Shown: positions 32,668 through 41,457, counted from the first letter of the stretch. The stretch is 64,000 bases of DNA from Nocardia vinacea (GCF_035920345.1 NZ_CP109149.1:2232001-2296000), one strand, 5' to 3'. The notes: generated by a model from the sequence alone, not told the origin. A program made the numbers and translations.

Positions 32668-34917
32668 ATGGCGCACCCCGCTCCGCCGGTTCCGGGGGCG
32701 ACGGTCGGTCCGGACCGCTCGCCGGGCGGTCCGCGCGGCACCGGGGTCGCCGAGGTCGTCGAGCGATTCGCGGAAGCCTGGCGGGCAGCCGATGCGCCCC
32801 CGGATCTGCCCGCCTACCTACCGGATTCCCCAGCCATCCGCCGGGTGTCGCTGATCGAGCTGATCAAGGTCGATCTGGCGAACCGGTGGATGCGTGGCAC
32901 GGAGCCGAAGCGTCTCGCCGAATACGTCGAGGACCTGCCGGAATTGCGCACCTGGCCGCTGCCGCCCGATCTCATCTACGAAGAGTTCCACGTCCGCAGG
33001 CGCGCGGGCAGTTCGGTGAATGTCGAGGAATACACCGCGGCCTATCCCGAACAGGCCGAGCAACTCTCGGAGATGCTGGCCACCGACGATTACCGCAGCA
33101 CTCTGCTGGCCGTCTATGCCGATCCGGTGAACCTCGACGAGATCGATGTCGGCCAGAAGATCGACGACTTCGACCTGATGACCGGGCTGGGTCGGGGCGC
33201 GTTCGCGCGAGTGTTCCTGGCCAGACAGCGCTCCATGCAGCGGCTCGTCGCGGTGAAGATCTCCCAGGACAAGACCGCCGAACCACAGACCCTGGCCCAG
33301 CTCGACCACGACTACATCGTGCGGGTCTTCGACCAACGGGTCCTGGAGAGTCGCCGCCTGCGCCTGCTGTACATGCAGTACGTGCCGGGCGGGACACTGT
33401 TCACTGTGCTCGAGCGGGTGCGCAACACACCGGCGGCCGAACGCTCGGGCGCACTGCTGGTCGATGTCATCGACTCGGTACTCGCCGACAAGGGCGAGAT
33501 CCGGCCCAGCGAATCCCCCGTGCGCGCCGAACTGGCCGAACTGTCCTGGCCGGAGACCATCGCCTGGCTCGGGCGCAGACTGGCCCAGGCACTCGACTAC
33601 GCCGGACGCTGCGGAGTGCTGCACCGCGATATCAAACCGGCCAATGTGCTGCTGACCGCCGAGGGCATACCGAAACTCGCCGATTTCAATATCAGCTTCA
33701 GCGGCAATGTCTCCGGTGACAGCCCGGTCGCCTACTTCGGCGGCTCGCTGGCCTATATGTCACCGGAGCAGCTGGCCGCCGTGCACCCGGACAAACCGAC
33801 GACAGCCGCCGACCTCGATACCCGCAGCGACCTTTACGCGCTGGCCGTCATGCTCTGGGAATTGCTCACCGGCCGTAAGCCTTTCGATGACGATAAGGTG
33901 ACCGGCGGCGATCGCACCGCACTCGATGGCATGTTGGATCGCCGCTCGCGCAGTCCGCAATCGCTGCCATATCAGGATCTTCCGGCCGATTGCCCAGTGG
34001 CGCTGCGTCGCGCACTGGTCCGCGCCCTCGACCCGGATCCGGATAAGCGGTGGGCGCGCGGCGCGGATATGGCCCAGCAATTCGATGTCTGCCTGGACGC
34101 GCGCGCCCGCGACCTGGTCGACCCGCCGCCGCACAGCTGGCGGTTGCGCGCACGGGTGCTCATGCACCCCATCATGGCGCTGGCCATCGGCGGTCCGAAC
34201 GCGCTGGCAATCCTGTACAGCTACAACCACAATCGCACACTCATCATCGCCAAATTGGACGAGCAGGCGCAGCTCCGCTTCGACCAGATCGCCGTCGCCA
34301 CCTACGGCATCTGCTTCCTGATCGGGATCATCGTCACCAATGTGCTGCTGGTCGATCTGTGGTCCATTTCGCGCGGGCTACGCAAGGGCAAGTCCTACGA
34401 CGCGCCGACCCTGGCGCGCGCCCGCAGCGAGGCCCTGCAACTCGGTCGCCGAAATGTGTTGACCTGCTTCGCATTATGGGTATTGGCCGGAGTTGTCGTC
34501 CCGGTCTCGGTGCAGGTCTCGGGCAATCACCTCACCGCCGAGGCCTATGTGCACTTCTTCATCACCCAGATCGTTTGCGGCGCGATCGCCATGGCCTACC
34601 CGTATTTTCTGGTCAGTTTTTATGCGGTGCGCAGCATCTACCCGATGTTCCTGCCGCACGGCGGACTCGGCGCCGCCGACGGTGTCCAACTGCGCCGGCT
34701 CGACCGCAGCAGCACCTACTTCCTCGCCATCGCCGCCGCCGTACCGCTGCTCGGCGTCGCGGGCGCGACGTTCATTCCCGCCGAGGATATTCCGGCGGTC
34801 ATCGTGCCGCTGCGTGTGCTGTGTGTGGGCAGCGCGCTGGCCTTCATTGCCATCTACTGGTTGTTCCGGATGCTCGAACAAGACCTCGCCGCTCTGGAAC
34901 GCCTTGTCGCCCGGTGA
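32668..34917 (+). CDS. Membrane-anchored Ser/Thr protein kinase with DFN motif
   Basis: 749 residues. An N-terminal helical part (about 25-150, with IELIKVDLANRWMRGTEPKRLAEYV and EYTAAYPEQAEQL) resembles the unit found before kinases in planctomycetes and myxobacteria. The kinase domain spans about 167-480: Gly loop GLGRGAFARV (173-182), Lys197, HRDIKPAN (319-326), then DFN (339-341) instead of DFG. APE region is YMSPEQ. After about residue 500 come five or six membrane segments with no extracellular sensor. The DFN change does not by itself imply inactivity. It stands 57 bases after erm, with its own start. Confidence 0.88.
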   Translation: MAHPAPPVPGATVGPDRSPGGPRGTGVAEVVERFAEAWRAADAPPDLPAYLPDSPAIRRVSLIELIKVDLANRWMRGTEPKRLAEYVEDLPELRTWPLPPDLIYEEFHVRRRAGSSVNVEEYTAAYPEQAEQLSEMLATDDYRSTLLAVYADPVNLDEIDVGQKIDDFDLMTGLGRGAFARVFLARQRSMQRLVAVKISQDKTAEPQTLAQLDHDYIVRVFDQRVLESRRLRLLYMQYVPGGTLFTVLERVRNTPAAERSGALLVDVIDSVLADKGEIRPSESPVRAELAELSWPETIAWLGRRLAQALDYAGRCGVLHRDIKPANVLLTAEGIPKLADFNISFSGNVSGDSPVAYFGGSLAYMSPEQLAAVHPDKPTTAADLDTRSDLYALAVMLWELLTGRKPFDDDKVTGGDRTALDGMLDRRSRSPQSLPYQDLPADCPVALRRALVRALDPDPDKRWARGADMAQQFDVCLDARARDLVDPPPHSWRLRARVLMHPIMALAIGGPNALAILYSYNHNRTLIIAKLDEQAQLRFDQIAVATYGICFLIGIIVTNVLLVDLWSISRGLRKGKSYDAPTLARARSEALQLGRRNVLTCFALWVLAGVVVPVSVQVSGNHLTAEAYVHFFITQIVCGAIAMAYPYFLVSFYAVRSIYPMFLPHGGLGAADGVQLRRLDRSSTYFLAIAAAVPLLGVAGATFIPAEDIPAVIVPLRVLCVGSALAFIAIYWLFRMLEQDLAALERLVAR

Positions 34918-34942
34918 TCAGCCCGGCTGGATGGAGCATGCG

Positions 34943-35263
34943 CTAGAGGATCTCGCTGGTCGCATTGCGCGGTAGCGCGTCCAGGAAGGTGACATCACCC
35001 GGCACCGACACGCCGACCACCGCGACCTCGCTGACCTGCGGCAGATACGACAGCGCCTCCTCCACCGGCTGCGGGAGCACATTCTCGCCACTGAAGATCA
35101 TCATCTCGTCATCGCGGCCCGCGACGAACAGCCGCCCCGCGACATCGAGATCGCCGAGATCGCCGGTAGCATGCCCGCCCAACGGCGCGTTACCAGCGAA
35201 CCAGGCCTCGCAGGCCAGGTGGCACTGCACAATGTGATCTAGAGGTGCTTCGTGCACTGTCAT
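34943..35263 (-). pseudogene. AMP-dependent acyl-CoA ligase remnant
   Basis: About 106 residues that align with the C-terminal domain of AMP-forming ligases: ATGDLGDLDVAGRLFVAGRDDEMMIFSGENVLPQPVEEAL, then VSEVAVVGV. The frame then skips some 40-45 residues to VTFLDALPRNATSEIL. In active enzymes this end reads PRN.TGK with the catalytic Lys; here it is TSE, so the Lys is lost. The first 350 or more residues are missing. A pseudogene in which no stop has yet arisen. Confidence 0.8.
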
Positions 35264-35293
35264 TGCGCGAGGACTGGGGAACCGGGAGCGAAT

Positions 35294-35515
35294 ATGACCG
35301 CCAGAGCAGATCTCGAACAGGAACTGGGCGGCCCTGTAGCGGCCCTCGATCAACTCTCCGAGGCGGAATCCGCCGAATTGCTGACGCTGTTGCGCGACGC
35401 GCGCAGGGCCGAGACGGCCGGACTCACCGAGGCCGTCGACGGACTGGTCGGTGCACTGCCCTGGCCGCTGAGCACCGCGGCGAAGAAGGTCATGTTCGGG
35501 AATCGGCTCGGCTGA
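35294..35515 (+). CDS. Small helical protein, first gene of a coupled pair
   Basis: 73 residues, acidic and helical: MTARADLEQELGGPVAALDQLSEAESAELLTLLRDARR, then a short hydrophobic part LPWPLSTAAKKVMFGNRLG. GGGAG stands before the ATG at 35294. Its stop overlaps the next ATG (TGATG), so the two are co-translated. No family recognised; it may be a partner or chaperone of the next product. Confidence 0.6.
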   Translation: MTARADLEQELGGPVAALDQLSEAESAELLTLLRDARRAETAGLTEAVDGLVGALPWPLSTAAKKVMFGNRLG

Positions 35516-36738
35516 TGACGGATTGGGTGACCAGGGCGCAGCTGGTTCTGCTGGCCCGCACACTGCATGTCCCCGCCGAACGCTTGGCTCACTTGGAGAA
35601 ACTCGGCGCCGAGCAACTGCACGAACTGCAACAACGCATGGCGCGCGCCCTTTTCGACGACCACTCCGCGACCTTCGGACGGCTCAGCAAGCTGGTGCCG
35701 ATAATTCCGCTGAGCATTTCGATACCGCTGGTGCAGCGAGTCGTGCCGCCGATGATGGGCGGACGCGCCGCGGGTGCGGTCGGCATCGAACATCCCAAGA
35801 AGGCCGCGGAAGCCCTCGGGATGCTGGATCCGAAATATGCCGCCGATTGCGCGCCGTATATCGACCCGCGTACCGTCGGCCGACTCGCTGCGGTCGCGCC
35901 GCCGGAACCGGTCGTGCGGGTGGCCAACGAGCTGATGCGCCGCAAGGACTATGTCACCGCCGGCCCGTTCCTAGGCTTCGCGACCACGCAACTAGTCCGT
36001 GCCATCGAGGCGGGCGTGTCTGACGACGAGGGCCTGATCCTCTCGGCCGCCTACGCCTACTCCGGCCCGAATATCAGCGCGATCGTGCGCCAACTGCTAT
36101 CCGGGCCGCTGAATCGGATACCGCATATCCTCGACACCGTCCTCGCCGGTTCCACCGAGCTACGCCTGGCGGCGGTATCGGTCTTCGCCCGCTGCGACGA
36201 GGACGTGATCGAAGCGCTCGGCGACATCCTGCTCGATATAGGCCCGCCCGAAGCCATTACCGAACTCGCCGCCACCTTCATCGAACACGGCGCGATCAAC
36301 GACATGCTCCGCTTCGCCGCATACCTGAGCCCATCGGCGCTGGACACCTTGGCGGCCAACCCGATCACCGCGGATCCAGCTGCGATGGCGGCGCTGGTCG
36401 CCGCGCTCGCGGGGCAGAGCGATCCGATACTGTGGCGCGGCCTGCTCGACCTGGTCGAGCGCACCGATGCAGAGATCCAACGCCGAATCGGTACCCAACT
36501 ACTCGAATTGCCCGAAGCAACCGTGACCGCGATACCCGGCATCGCGACCAAGGGCCGGTTGTGGTCGACACTGCTGCGAGTCCTCGCCGTGGCCGATACC
36601 GACACCCAGGTCCGTCTCGGCGAGCTCTGGGCCAAGCTGCCCGCCGACGACCGCACGAACATCCAGGGGCGCGCCCGCGATCTCGGGCTCGCTACGCGCC
36701 TGGCGACACTCACCGTCACGCTGGACATCTACGGCTGA
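35515..36738 (+). CDS. Unrecognised 407-residue helical repeat protein
   Basis: All-helical, with MTDWVTRAQLVLLARTLHVPAERLAHLEKLGAEQLHELQQRM at the start, a hydrophobic patch LVPIIPLSISIPLVQRVVPPMMGG at about 61-84, and then several 30-40 residue helical pairs (for example STELRLAAVSVFARCDEDVIEALGDILLDIG) that look like HEAT or armadillo units. No enzyme motif. Coupled to the small gene upstream. It could scaffold a complex or bind lipid. Actinobacteria-specific, no name given. Confidence 0.65.
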   Translation: MTDWVTRAQLVLLARTLHVPAERLAHLEKLGAEQLHELQQRMARALFDDHSATFGRLSKLVPIIPLSISIPLVQRVVPPMMGGRAAGAVGIEHPKKAAEALGMLDPKYAADCAPYIDPRTVGRLAAVAPPEPVVRVANELMRRKDYVTAGPFLGFATTQLVRAIEAGVSDDEGLILSAAYAYSGPNISAIVRQLLSGPLNRIPHILDTVLAGSTELRLAAVSVFARCDEDVIEALGDILLDIGPPEAITELAATFIEHGAINDMLRFAAYLSPSALDTLAANPITADPAAMAALVAALAGQSDPILWRGLLDLVERTDAEIQRRIGTQLLELPEATVTAIPGIATKGRLWSTLLRVLAVADTDTQVRLGELWAKLPADDRTNIQGRARDLGLATRLATLTVTLDIYG

Positions 36739-36782
36739 CACCCGGTGCATATTCGCACCCTGTGCAACCGAATGTATACGCG

Positions 36783-36822
36783 CGCAGCTGGTCTCGGGTG
36801 AGGCGACCCGAGACCAGCTGCG
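36783..36822. terminator. 17-base-pair hairpin between convergent units
   Basis: CGCAGCTGGTCTCGGGT (36783-36799) and its exact complement (36806-36822) around loop GAGGCG, 45 bases after the helical-repeat gene and 12 bases from the ectD stop. Perfect stem; no T tract. It should stop both transcripts. Confidence 0.85.
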
Positions 36823-36833
36823 TCGCAGGCGGA

Positions 36834-37709
36834 TTACACCGGCGTGAAGTCCCGGCTCGCGATATACGTCGGTCGCGGGGCCGGGGCGGCGAACGGCTCC
36901 ACCAGTGTGTTCTCCACGCTGTTGAACACCAGGAAGATGTTCGACCGCGGGAACGGCGTGATGTTGTTCGACGAACCGTGCATGATATTCGAATCGAACA
37001 GCAGGGCCGATCCGGCGCTTCCAGTGAACTGGGTGATGCCGTACTGGTTCGCCAGCGCATTGATATCCGCGTGCGTCGGTACGCCGATCTCCTGCTCCTG
37101 CAACGACTCCCGATAATGCTCGGCCGGAGTGCTGCCGGTGCACGGAACGAAGGTGCGGTGCGAGCCGGGCATCACCATCAGGCTGCCGTTGATCGGATAG
37201 TTGTTGGTCAATGCGATGGACAGGCTGACCGCACGCGGTGCGGGCATGCCGTCCTCGGCATGCCAGGTCTCGAAATCCGAATGCCAGTAGAAGCCGGTGC
37301 CGCGGAAGCCGGGCATGTAGTTCACTCGGCTCTGATGGATGTAGACGTCCGAGCCGAGCACCTGCCTGGCCAATCCGGCCACCCGGGATTCGCGCACCAG
37401 ATCGGCGATCGCGCCGCTGAGCCGGTGCACCTCGAAGACCGAACGCACCCGGTTCGAGGACTTCTCCACGATCACCCGGTCGTCGCCCTGCAGCGCCGGA
37501 TCACCGGCGAGACGGTCGATTTCGGCACTGAACTCCGTGACCTCGGCGGGTGTCAACAGCTCTTCGACGATCCCGAAACCATTGGCATCGAAGGAGGCCA
37601 GCTCCTCGGAATCGACCGCGCCCCACACCGTGGGATCGGTCCGGTCCCGGTGCTCGCCGACCGTGACGAGCCGAGTCGGGTAGCGATCGTCGGTCTGCAC
37701 CAACGTCAT
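36834..37709 (-). CDS. ectD: Ectoine hydroxylase
   Basis: 291 residues. Fe(II)/2-oxoglutarate dioxygenase that makes 5-hydroxyectoine from ectoine. The iron pair His143 and Asp145 lies in FYWHSDFETWH, which is the EctD signature, and the third ligand is in NIMHGSSNN. Further family blocks: VNYMPGFRGTGFYWHSDF, SLSIALTNNYPINGSLMVMPGSH. Last gene of ectABCD, eight bases after the ectC stop. A strong hairpin follows. Confidence 0.97.
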   Translation of the reverse strand: MTLVQTDDRYPTRLVTVGEHRDRTDPTVWGAVDSEELASFDANGFGIVEELLTPAEVTEFSAEIDRLAGDPALQGDDRVIVEKSSNRVRSVFEVHRLSGAIADLVRESRVAGLARQVLGSDVYIHQSRVNYMPGFRGTGFYWHSDFETWHAEDGMPAPRAVSLSIALTNNYPINGSLMVMPGSHRTFVPCTGSTPAEHYRESLQEQEIGVPTHADINALANQYGITQFTGSAGSALLFDSNIMHGSSNNITPFPRSNIFLVFNSVENTLVEPFAAPAPRPTYIASRDFTPV

Positions 37710-37717
37710 TGCGCCTC

Positions 37718-38116
37718 CTATCCGCTTACCTGGGCCGCGACGAGCGGGTAGACGCCGTCGCTGTCGTGGACCTCCTGCCCGGTGACCGGCGGGTTGAACA
37801 CGCACATCATCCGCATATCGGTACGTACCTCCAAGCGGTGGCGCTCGTGTCCGTCGAGCAGGTACATCGAGCCCGGCGCCAATTCGTAGCTGACGCCGTG
37901 GTCCAGATCCGTCAGCGTCCCCTCGCCTTCGATGAGCCACACCGCTTCCACGTGGTAGCGGTAGTGGAACTCGTGCACGGTCCCGGCTTCGATGCTGGTC
38001 TCGTGGAAGGAGAATCCGACGCCGTCGCCGCCGAGCACGATGCGCTTACTGCGCCAGCCCTGCCCCGCGACATCGCGATCGGTGCCGGTGATCCCCGCGG
38101 TGCTGCGCACGATCAT
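37718..38116 (-). CDS. ectC: L-ectoine synthase
   Basis: 132 residues, normal length. Cupin-fold enzyme that cyclises N-gamma-acetyl-diaminobutyrate to ectoine. MIVRS at the start, GFSFHETSIEAGTVHEFHYRYHVEAVW and EGEGTLTD..HG..YELAPGSMYLLDGHERH are typical and hold the metal and substrate residues (Tyr52, Glu57, His93 region). One base separates it from the ectB stop, so it is translated from the same message. Confidence 0.97.
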   Translation of the reverse strand: MIVRSTAGITGTDRDVAGQGWRSKRIVLGGDGVGFSFHETSIEAGTVHEFHYRYHVEAVWLIEGEGTLTDLDHGVSYELAPGSMYLLDGHERHRLEVRTDMRMMCVFNPPVTGQEVHDSDGVYPLVAAQVSG

Positions 38117-38117
38117 C

Positions 38118-39386
38118 TCAACGCTCCTGTCCGCAAACGGTGCCGATCGCGCCGGTCAGCACTCGCAGACCATGCTCGACCTCCTCGTCGGTGGCCGTCA
38201 ATGGCGGCAGCAACTTCACCACTTCGTCCAGCGAACCGGAGGTCTCCACCAGCAGCCCACGCTCGAAGGCGACCTGGCAGACCTTGCCGGCCTGGGAGGG
38301 ATCGTCGAAGACCACACCGTGCACCAATCCGCGACCCCGCGTCGAAATGCCCGGGAAGTACTCGGCCGCCTGGGTCAGGGCCGCACCGATCCGCTGTCCC
38401 TTCGCCTCGGTCGAGGCCTGCAGGGTGCCGTCGGACCAGAAGTGCTCGAGCGCGGCCTGTGCGGTGATGAAGGCCGGGTTGTTACCGCGGAAGGTGCCGT
38501 TGTGCTCACCCGGCGCCCAGACGTCGAGTTCCGGTTTGAACAGCACCAGCGCCAGCGGCAAACCGTAGCCGCCGATGGACTTTGACAGCGTCACGATATC
38601 CGGGGTGATGCCGGCGATCTCGAAGGAGAAGAACGGTCCGGTCCGGCCGCAGCCCATCTGCACATCGTCGACGATGAGCAGGATGCCACGCGCGGTGCAC
38701 AATTCGGACAGATGCCGCAGCCACTCCGGCCGGGCGATATTCACGCCCCCCTCACCCTGCACCGTCTCCACGATCACCGCCGCGGGGCGGTCGAAACCGG
38801 ACGAGGTGTCGTCGAGCACCCGCTCCATCCACTGGAAGTCGGCAGTGGTGTTGTCGAAGTAGCCGTCATAGGGCATATGCGCGGCATGCACCAGCGGCAC
38901 ACCGGCGCCGGCCCGCTTGGCGGCATTGCCGGTCACCGACAGCGCACCCAGCGACATGCCGTGGAAGGCGTTGGTGAAGCTGATGATCGTCTCGCGTCCG
39001 GTGACCTTGCGAGCCAGCTTCAGCGCGGCTTCGACGGCATTCGCACCGGTCGGGCCGGGGAACTGGACCTTGTAATCCAGGCCGCGCGGCGTGAAGACGA
39101 CGTCGCGCAAGGTTTCCAGCAGTCCGCGCTTGGCCACGGTCGACATGTCGAGGCCGTGGGTGATCCCGTCACCGGCGATGTAGTCCAGTAGCGGCTGCTT
39201 GAGCACCGGATTGTTGTGGCCGTAGTTCAACGCACCCGCTCCGGCGAAGAAGTCGAGGTACTCCTTCCCATCCTCGGCGCGCAACCAACTCCCGGACGCG
39301 GTGGTGAACACCGTCGGCCAGGCGCGGCAATAGCCACGGACATTGGATTCGAGTTCCTCGAAAATGGTCGTCTCGGCGGTAATCAT
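38118..39386 (-). CDS. ectB: Diaminobutyrate-2-oxoglutarate aminotransferase
   Basis: 422 residues of class III aminotransferases. Converts aspartate semialdehyde to 2,4-diaminobutyrate with glutamate. PLP Lys is in LSKSIGGYGLPLALVL, the Asp in LLIVDDVQMGCGRTG. Start FEELESNVRGYCRAWPTVF is specific to EctB. ATG 39386 overlaps the ectA stop (ATGA). Confidence 0.97.
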   Translation of the reverse strand: MITAETTIFEELESNVRGYCRAWPTVFTTASGSWLRAEDGKEYLDFFAGAGALNYGHNNPVLKQPLLDYIAGDGITHGLDMSTVAKRGLLETLRDVVFTPRGLDYKVQFPGPTGANAVEAALKLARKVTGRETIISFTNAFHGMSLGALSVTGNAAKRAGAGVPLVHAAHMPYDGYFDNTTADFQWMERVLDDTSSGFDRPAAVIVETVQGEGGVNIARPEWLRHLSELCTARGILLIVDDVQMGCGRTGPFFSFEIAGITPDIVTLSKSIGGYGLPLALVLFKPELDVWAPGEHNGTFRGNNPAFITAQAALEHFWSDGTLQASTEAKGQRIGAALTQAAEYFPGISTRGRGLVHGVVFDDPSQAGKVCQVAFERGLLVETSGSLDEVVKLLPPLTATDEEVEHGLRVLTGAIGTVCGQER

Positions 39387-39967
39387 CGTCGATCCTCCTG
39401 CTTTCGGGCGGTAGGGGCGATCAAATAGAGGTCTTCGGCAGCGTGGCTGTCCGGGAAGAGTTCGGAATCGAATAGGGGGTGCTTGGTCAGCTCGGCCGAC
39501 CGGCGACGCGCCACCGAGGCGAACATCGCGATCGAGGCCGGATTGTCCGGTGCGATCGTGGTCTCCAATGCCGAAACACCGGCGCCGGCCACGGTGTCGA
39601 GCAGCGTGTCCAGCAGCGCCGCGCCGAGGCCGCGTCCCCGCTGTTCGTGCTCGACCGCGACCTGCCACACGAACACCGTCTCCGGCGCCTGCGGCCGCAG
39701 GTAGCCGATCACGAATCCGACGACCCGGCCACCGACTTCGGCAACCACCGAGGTGCTCGCGAAATCACGACACCACAGCAGGTAGGCGTAGCTGGAGTTG
39801 GTGTCGAGGACCTGCGAATCCTTGGCGATCCGCCAGATCTCGGCCGCGTCACCGACTCTCGGTGAGCGCAGCACCGGCTGCGTGTGCGGTCCGGAAATCG
39901 GTACGGCCGAAGGGTATTCGGTGACCGACGGTTCGATCGTCTTGGTGGACAGGGTGTGCAGTGACAT
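39383..39967 (-). CDS. ectA: Diaminobutyrate acetyltransferase
   Basis: 194-residue GNAT enzyme that acetylates 2,4-diaminobutyrate at the gamma amine. RSPRVGDAAEIWRIAKDSQVLDTNSSYAYLLWCRDFASTSVVAE is the EctA substrate loop and VAVEHEQRGRGLGAALLDTLLD the acetyl-CoA P-loop (R/QxxGxG/A). The first 30 residues are variable. GGGAG precedes the ATG. First gene of ectABCD; osmotic control is expected from 39968-40116, where an inverted repeat is seen, but no SigF-like box. Confidence 0.95.
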   Translation of the reverse strand: MSLHTLSTKTIEPSVTEYPSAVPISGPHTQPVLRSPRVGDAAEIWRIAKDSQVLDTNSSYAYLLWCRDFASTSVVAEVGGRVVGFVIGYLRPQAPETVFVWQVAVEHEQRGRGLGAALLDTLLDTVAGAGVSALETTIAPDNPASIAMFASVARRRSAELTKHPLFDSELFPDSHAAEDLYLIAPTARKQEDRR

Positions 39968-40041
39968 ACGTCTCCCTGGTCGGGTCTGCAGTACTTATCC
40001 AGGCTTACGAAGCAACTTTGAGGTGAACCTGTCGATCTCTT

Positions 40042-40073
40042 TGCGGTTGTATTACGAAAAGATCACAACCGCA
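40042..40073. promoter_or_regulatory. Inverted repeat between response regulator and ectA
   Basis: TGCGGTTGT (40042-40050) and its complement ACAACCGCA (40065-40073) around 14 AT-richer bases. It lies 44 bases after the regulator's stop and 75 before ectA, both on minus. It could be the terminator of the regulator gene or an operator for ectA. Confidence 0.45.
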
Positions 40074-40116
40074 GGCAGCGTCATACTTCGGTACCAATGC
40101 GGCGTCGGTCACAGGC

Positions 40117-40827
40117 TCAGCGCTGCAGATCGAGTCGGTAGCCGAGACCGCGCACGGTGACCACGATGCGCGGCTCGGAGGCGTCGAGCTCGATTTTGGT
40201 GCGCAGGCGGCGCATATGGACATCGACGATGCGCTCATCGCCGAAAAAGCCGTCGTCCCATACTCTTTCGAGCAGAACGGTGCGGCTGAGCACCCGTCCT
40301 GGCGATTCCGCGAGTTCGCAGAGCAATTTGAATTCGGTGATGGTGAGGCGGATTTCGTCTTCGCCGCGGCGTACCGCGCCACCGTCTCGATCCAGCACCA
40401 GCGATCCGCCGGGGTGCGCGTCGAGTACGGCCTCACGCGGCGCTTCGCGCTCCATCGTCAGGCGCGCGCGACGGCGCAGCGCCCGCATGCGCGCGGAGAT
40501 CTCCTTGATCTCGAACGGCTTGGTGACATAGTCGTCGGCCCCCGCCTCCAGCGCGGCCACAACATCATGGGTGTCATCACGCGAGCTGACCACGATGATC
40601 GGCACGTCGTGCTCACGGCGGATCTCCCTGATGCAATCGAAGCCGTCCATATCGCCGAGCATCAGCTCGACGATCATCACATCGGGAGCGCCATTGCTGC
40701 GCAGATACGTCAGCGCGTCCTCGGCCTCATGTGCCTCGGCAACGTCGTAACCCTCGTCTTCCATGGCCGTGCGCAGTGCGCCACGTACCACTTCGTCGTC
40801 GTCAACGATCATCAGGTTTGCGGTCAA
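40117..40827 (-). CDS. OmpR-type response regulator with Glu at the acceptor site
   Basis: 236 residues from TTG 40827 (ATG 40812 is another option). Receiver domain 1-118 with acidic pocket VDDDE (8-12), Lys103 in VTKPF and Ser at 81-82, followed by a winged HTH (about 140-235, LTITEFKLLCELAESPGRVLSR..LLERVW and VRGLGYRLDL). The segment aligned to LDLMLPGxDG reads VELMLGDMDG, so the phospho-acceptor Asp is Glu54. Glu there often mimics the phosphorylated state. No histidine kinase is adjacent. A SigF-type promoter lies at 40931-40956. Possible control of ect genes is only inference. Confidence 0.88.
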   Translation of the reverse strand: MTANLMIVDDDEVVRGALRTAMEDEGYDVAEAHEAEDALTYLRSNGAPDVMIVELMLGDMDGFDCIREIRREHDVPIIVVSSRDDTHDVVAALEAGADDYVTKPFEIKEISARMRALRRRARLTMEREAPREAVLDAHPGGSLVLDRDGGAVRRGEDEIRLTITEFKLLCELAESPGRVLSRTVLLERVWDDGFFGDERIVDVHMRRLRTKIELDASEPRIVVTVRGLGYRLDLQR

Positions 40828-40930
40828 GCCCTCATCCCTTGCAGCCACGCGGACGCGACGCGACGCCGAGACTCGCGTACCCGGAACCGACGCGAAGTCC
40901 GCACTTCGAGCACCTTTGCCAACTGCTTGA

Positions 40931-40956
40931 ATACCCGGACCGACCAATTGGTAAAC
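40931..40956 (-). promoter_or_regulatory. SigF-type promoter of the response regulator
   Basis: On minus GTTT (40956-40953), 16 bases, GGGTAT (40936-40931). This is the consensus of SigF/SigB-type sigma factors in actinobacteria. The start of transcription would be near 40924, about 95 bases before the coding start. Confidence 0.75.
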
Positions 40957-41058
40957 GGCAGGTCACGGGCAGTCGGTTAGCGTCCGGCTACTCCACCCTG
41001 CGCATGAAGACCCGATTTGTGCAAATTGCACGTGATATACGACACATTTCGGCCAGTG

Positions 41059-41457
41059 TCACCATTCGTCCCGATGGGACTGTTCCAGCCGGTTGAAGTT
41101 GCTCGGCCCGCCGTCGGCCCGGCGCTCCTGATAGCGAAACATCAGTCGGCGCGCGTCGAAGGTGGCGAACCATTCGTCCCAGCCCACCGCGCGCAGCACC
41201 GCGCCGCCGTACCCGGGGAAATCGAAGCGCAGGACGCCGAGGCGACCGTCGTATTCACTGCCTGGCATGGTGGCCGGTCGCGCACCACGCTGCTCGGCCC
41301 ACCGCCGGATCACTTCATGATTGCGGGTGACGAGGAAGCGGCCGGGCTGCTGTGGGCCCTCGCCGCGAACGACTGATTCCGGCGGTTTCTTCAGCGACCT
41401 CGAAGCCCCCGGTCCGCCGAACGGATCTCGGGTGGCCGGTCGTCGCTGATCGTTCAT
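41059..41457 (-). CDS. Conserved actinobacterial protein of unknown function
   Basis: 132 residues. N-terminal 40 residues are polar and likely disordered (MNDQRRPATRDPFGGPGASRS). The rest is a small domain: RFLVTRNHEVIRRWAEQRGARPATMPG, RLGVLRFDFPGYGG, VGWDEWFATFDARRLMFRYQER. I have seen the same order (helix, FDFPGYGG, W.EWF.TFD.R.L.F.YQE) in mycobacterial proteins of unknown role. Next to the SigF gene and preceded by a consensus SigF box, so it is probably a general-stress gene. Confidence 0.75.
   Translation of the reverse strand: MNDQRRPATRDPFGGPGASRSLKKPPESVVRGEGPQQPGRFLVTRNHEVIRRWAEQRGARPATMPGSEYDGRLGVLRFDFPGYGGAVLRAVGWDEWFATFDARRLMFRYQERRADGGPSNFNRLEQSHRDEW

Noticed and set aside
32184..33719. 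511-codon open frame on plus
   Set aside because: Shadow of the erm end and the kinase gene in another frame; residues are mostly Arg, Ala, Pro and Gly.
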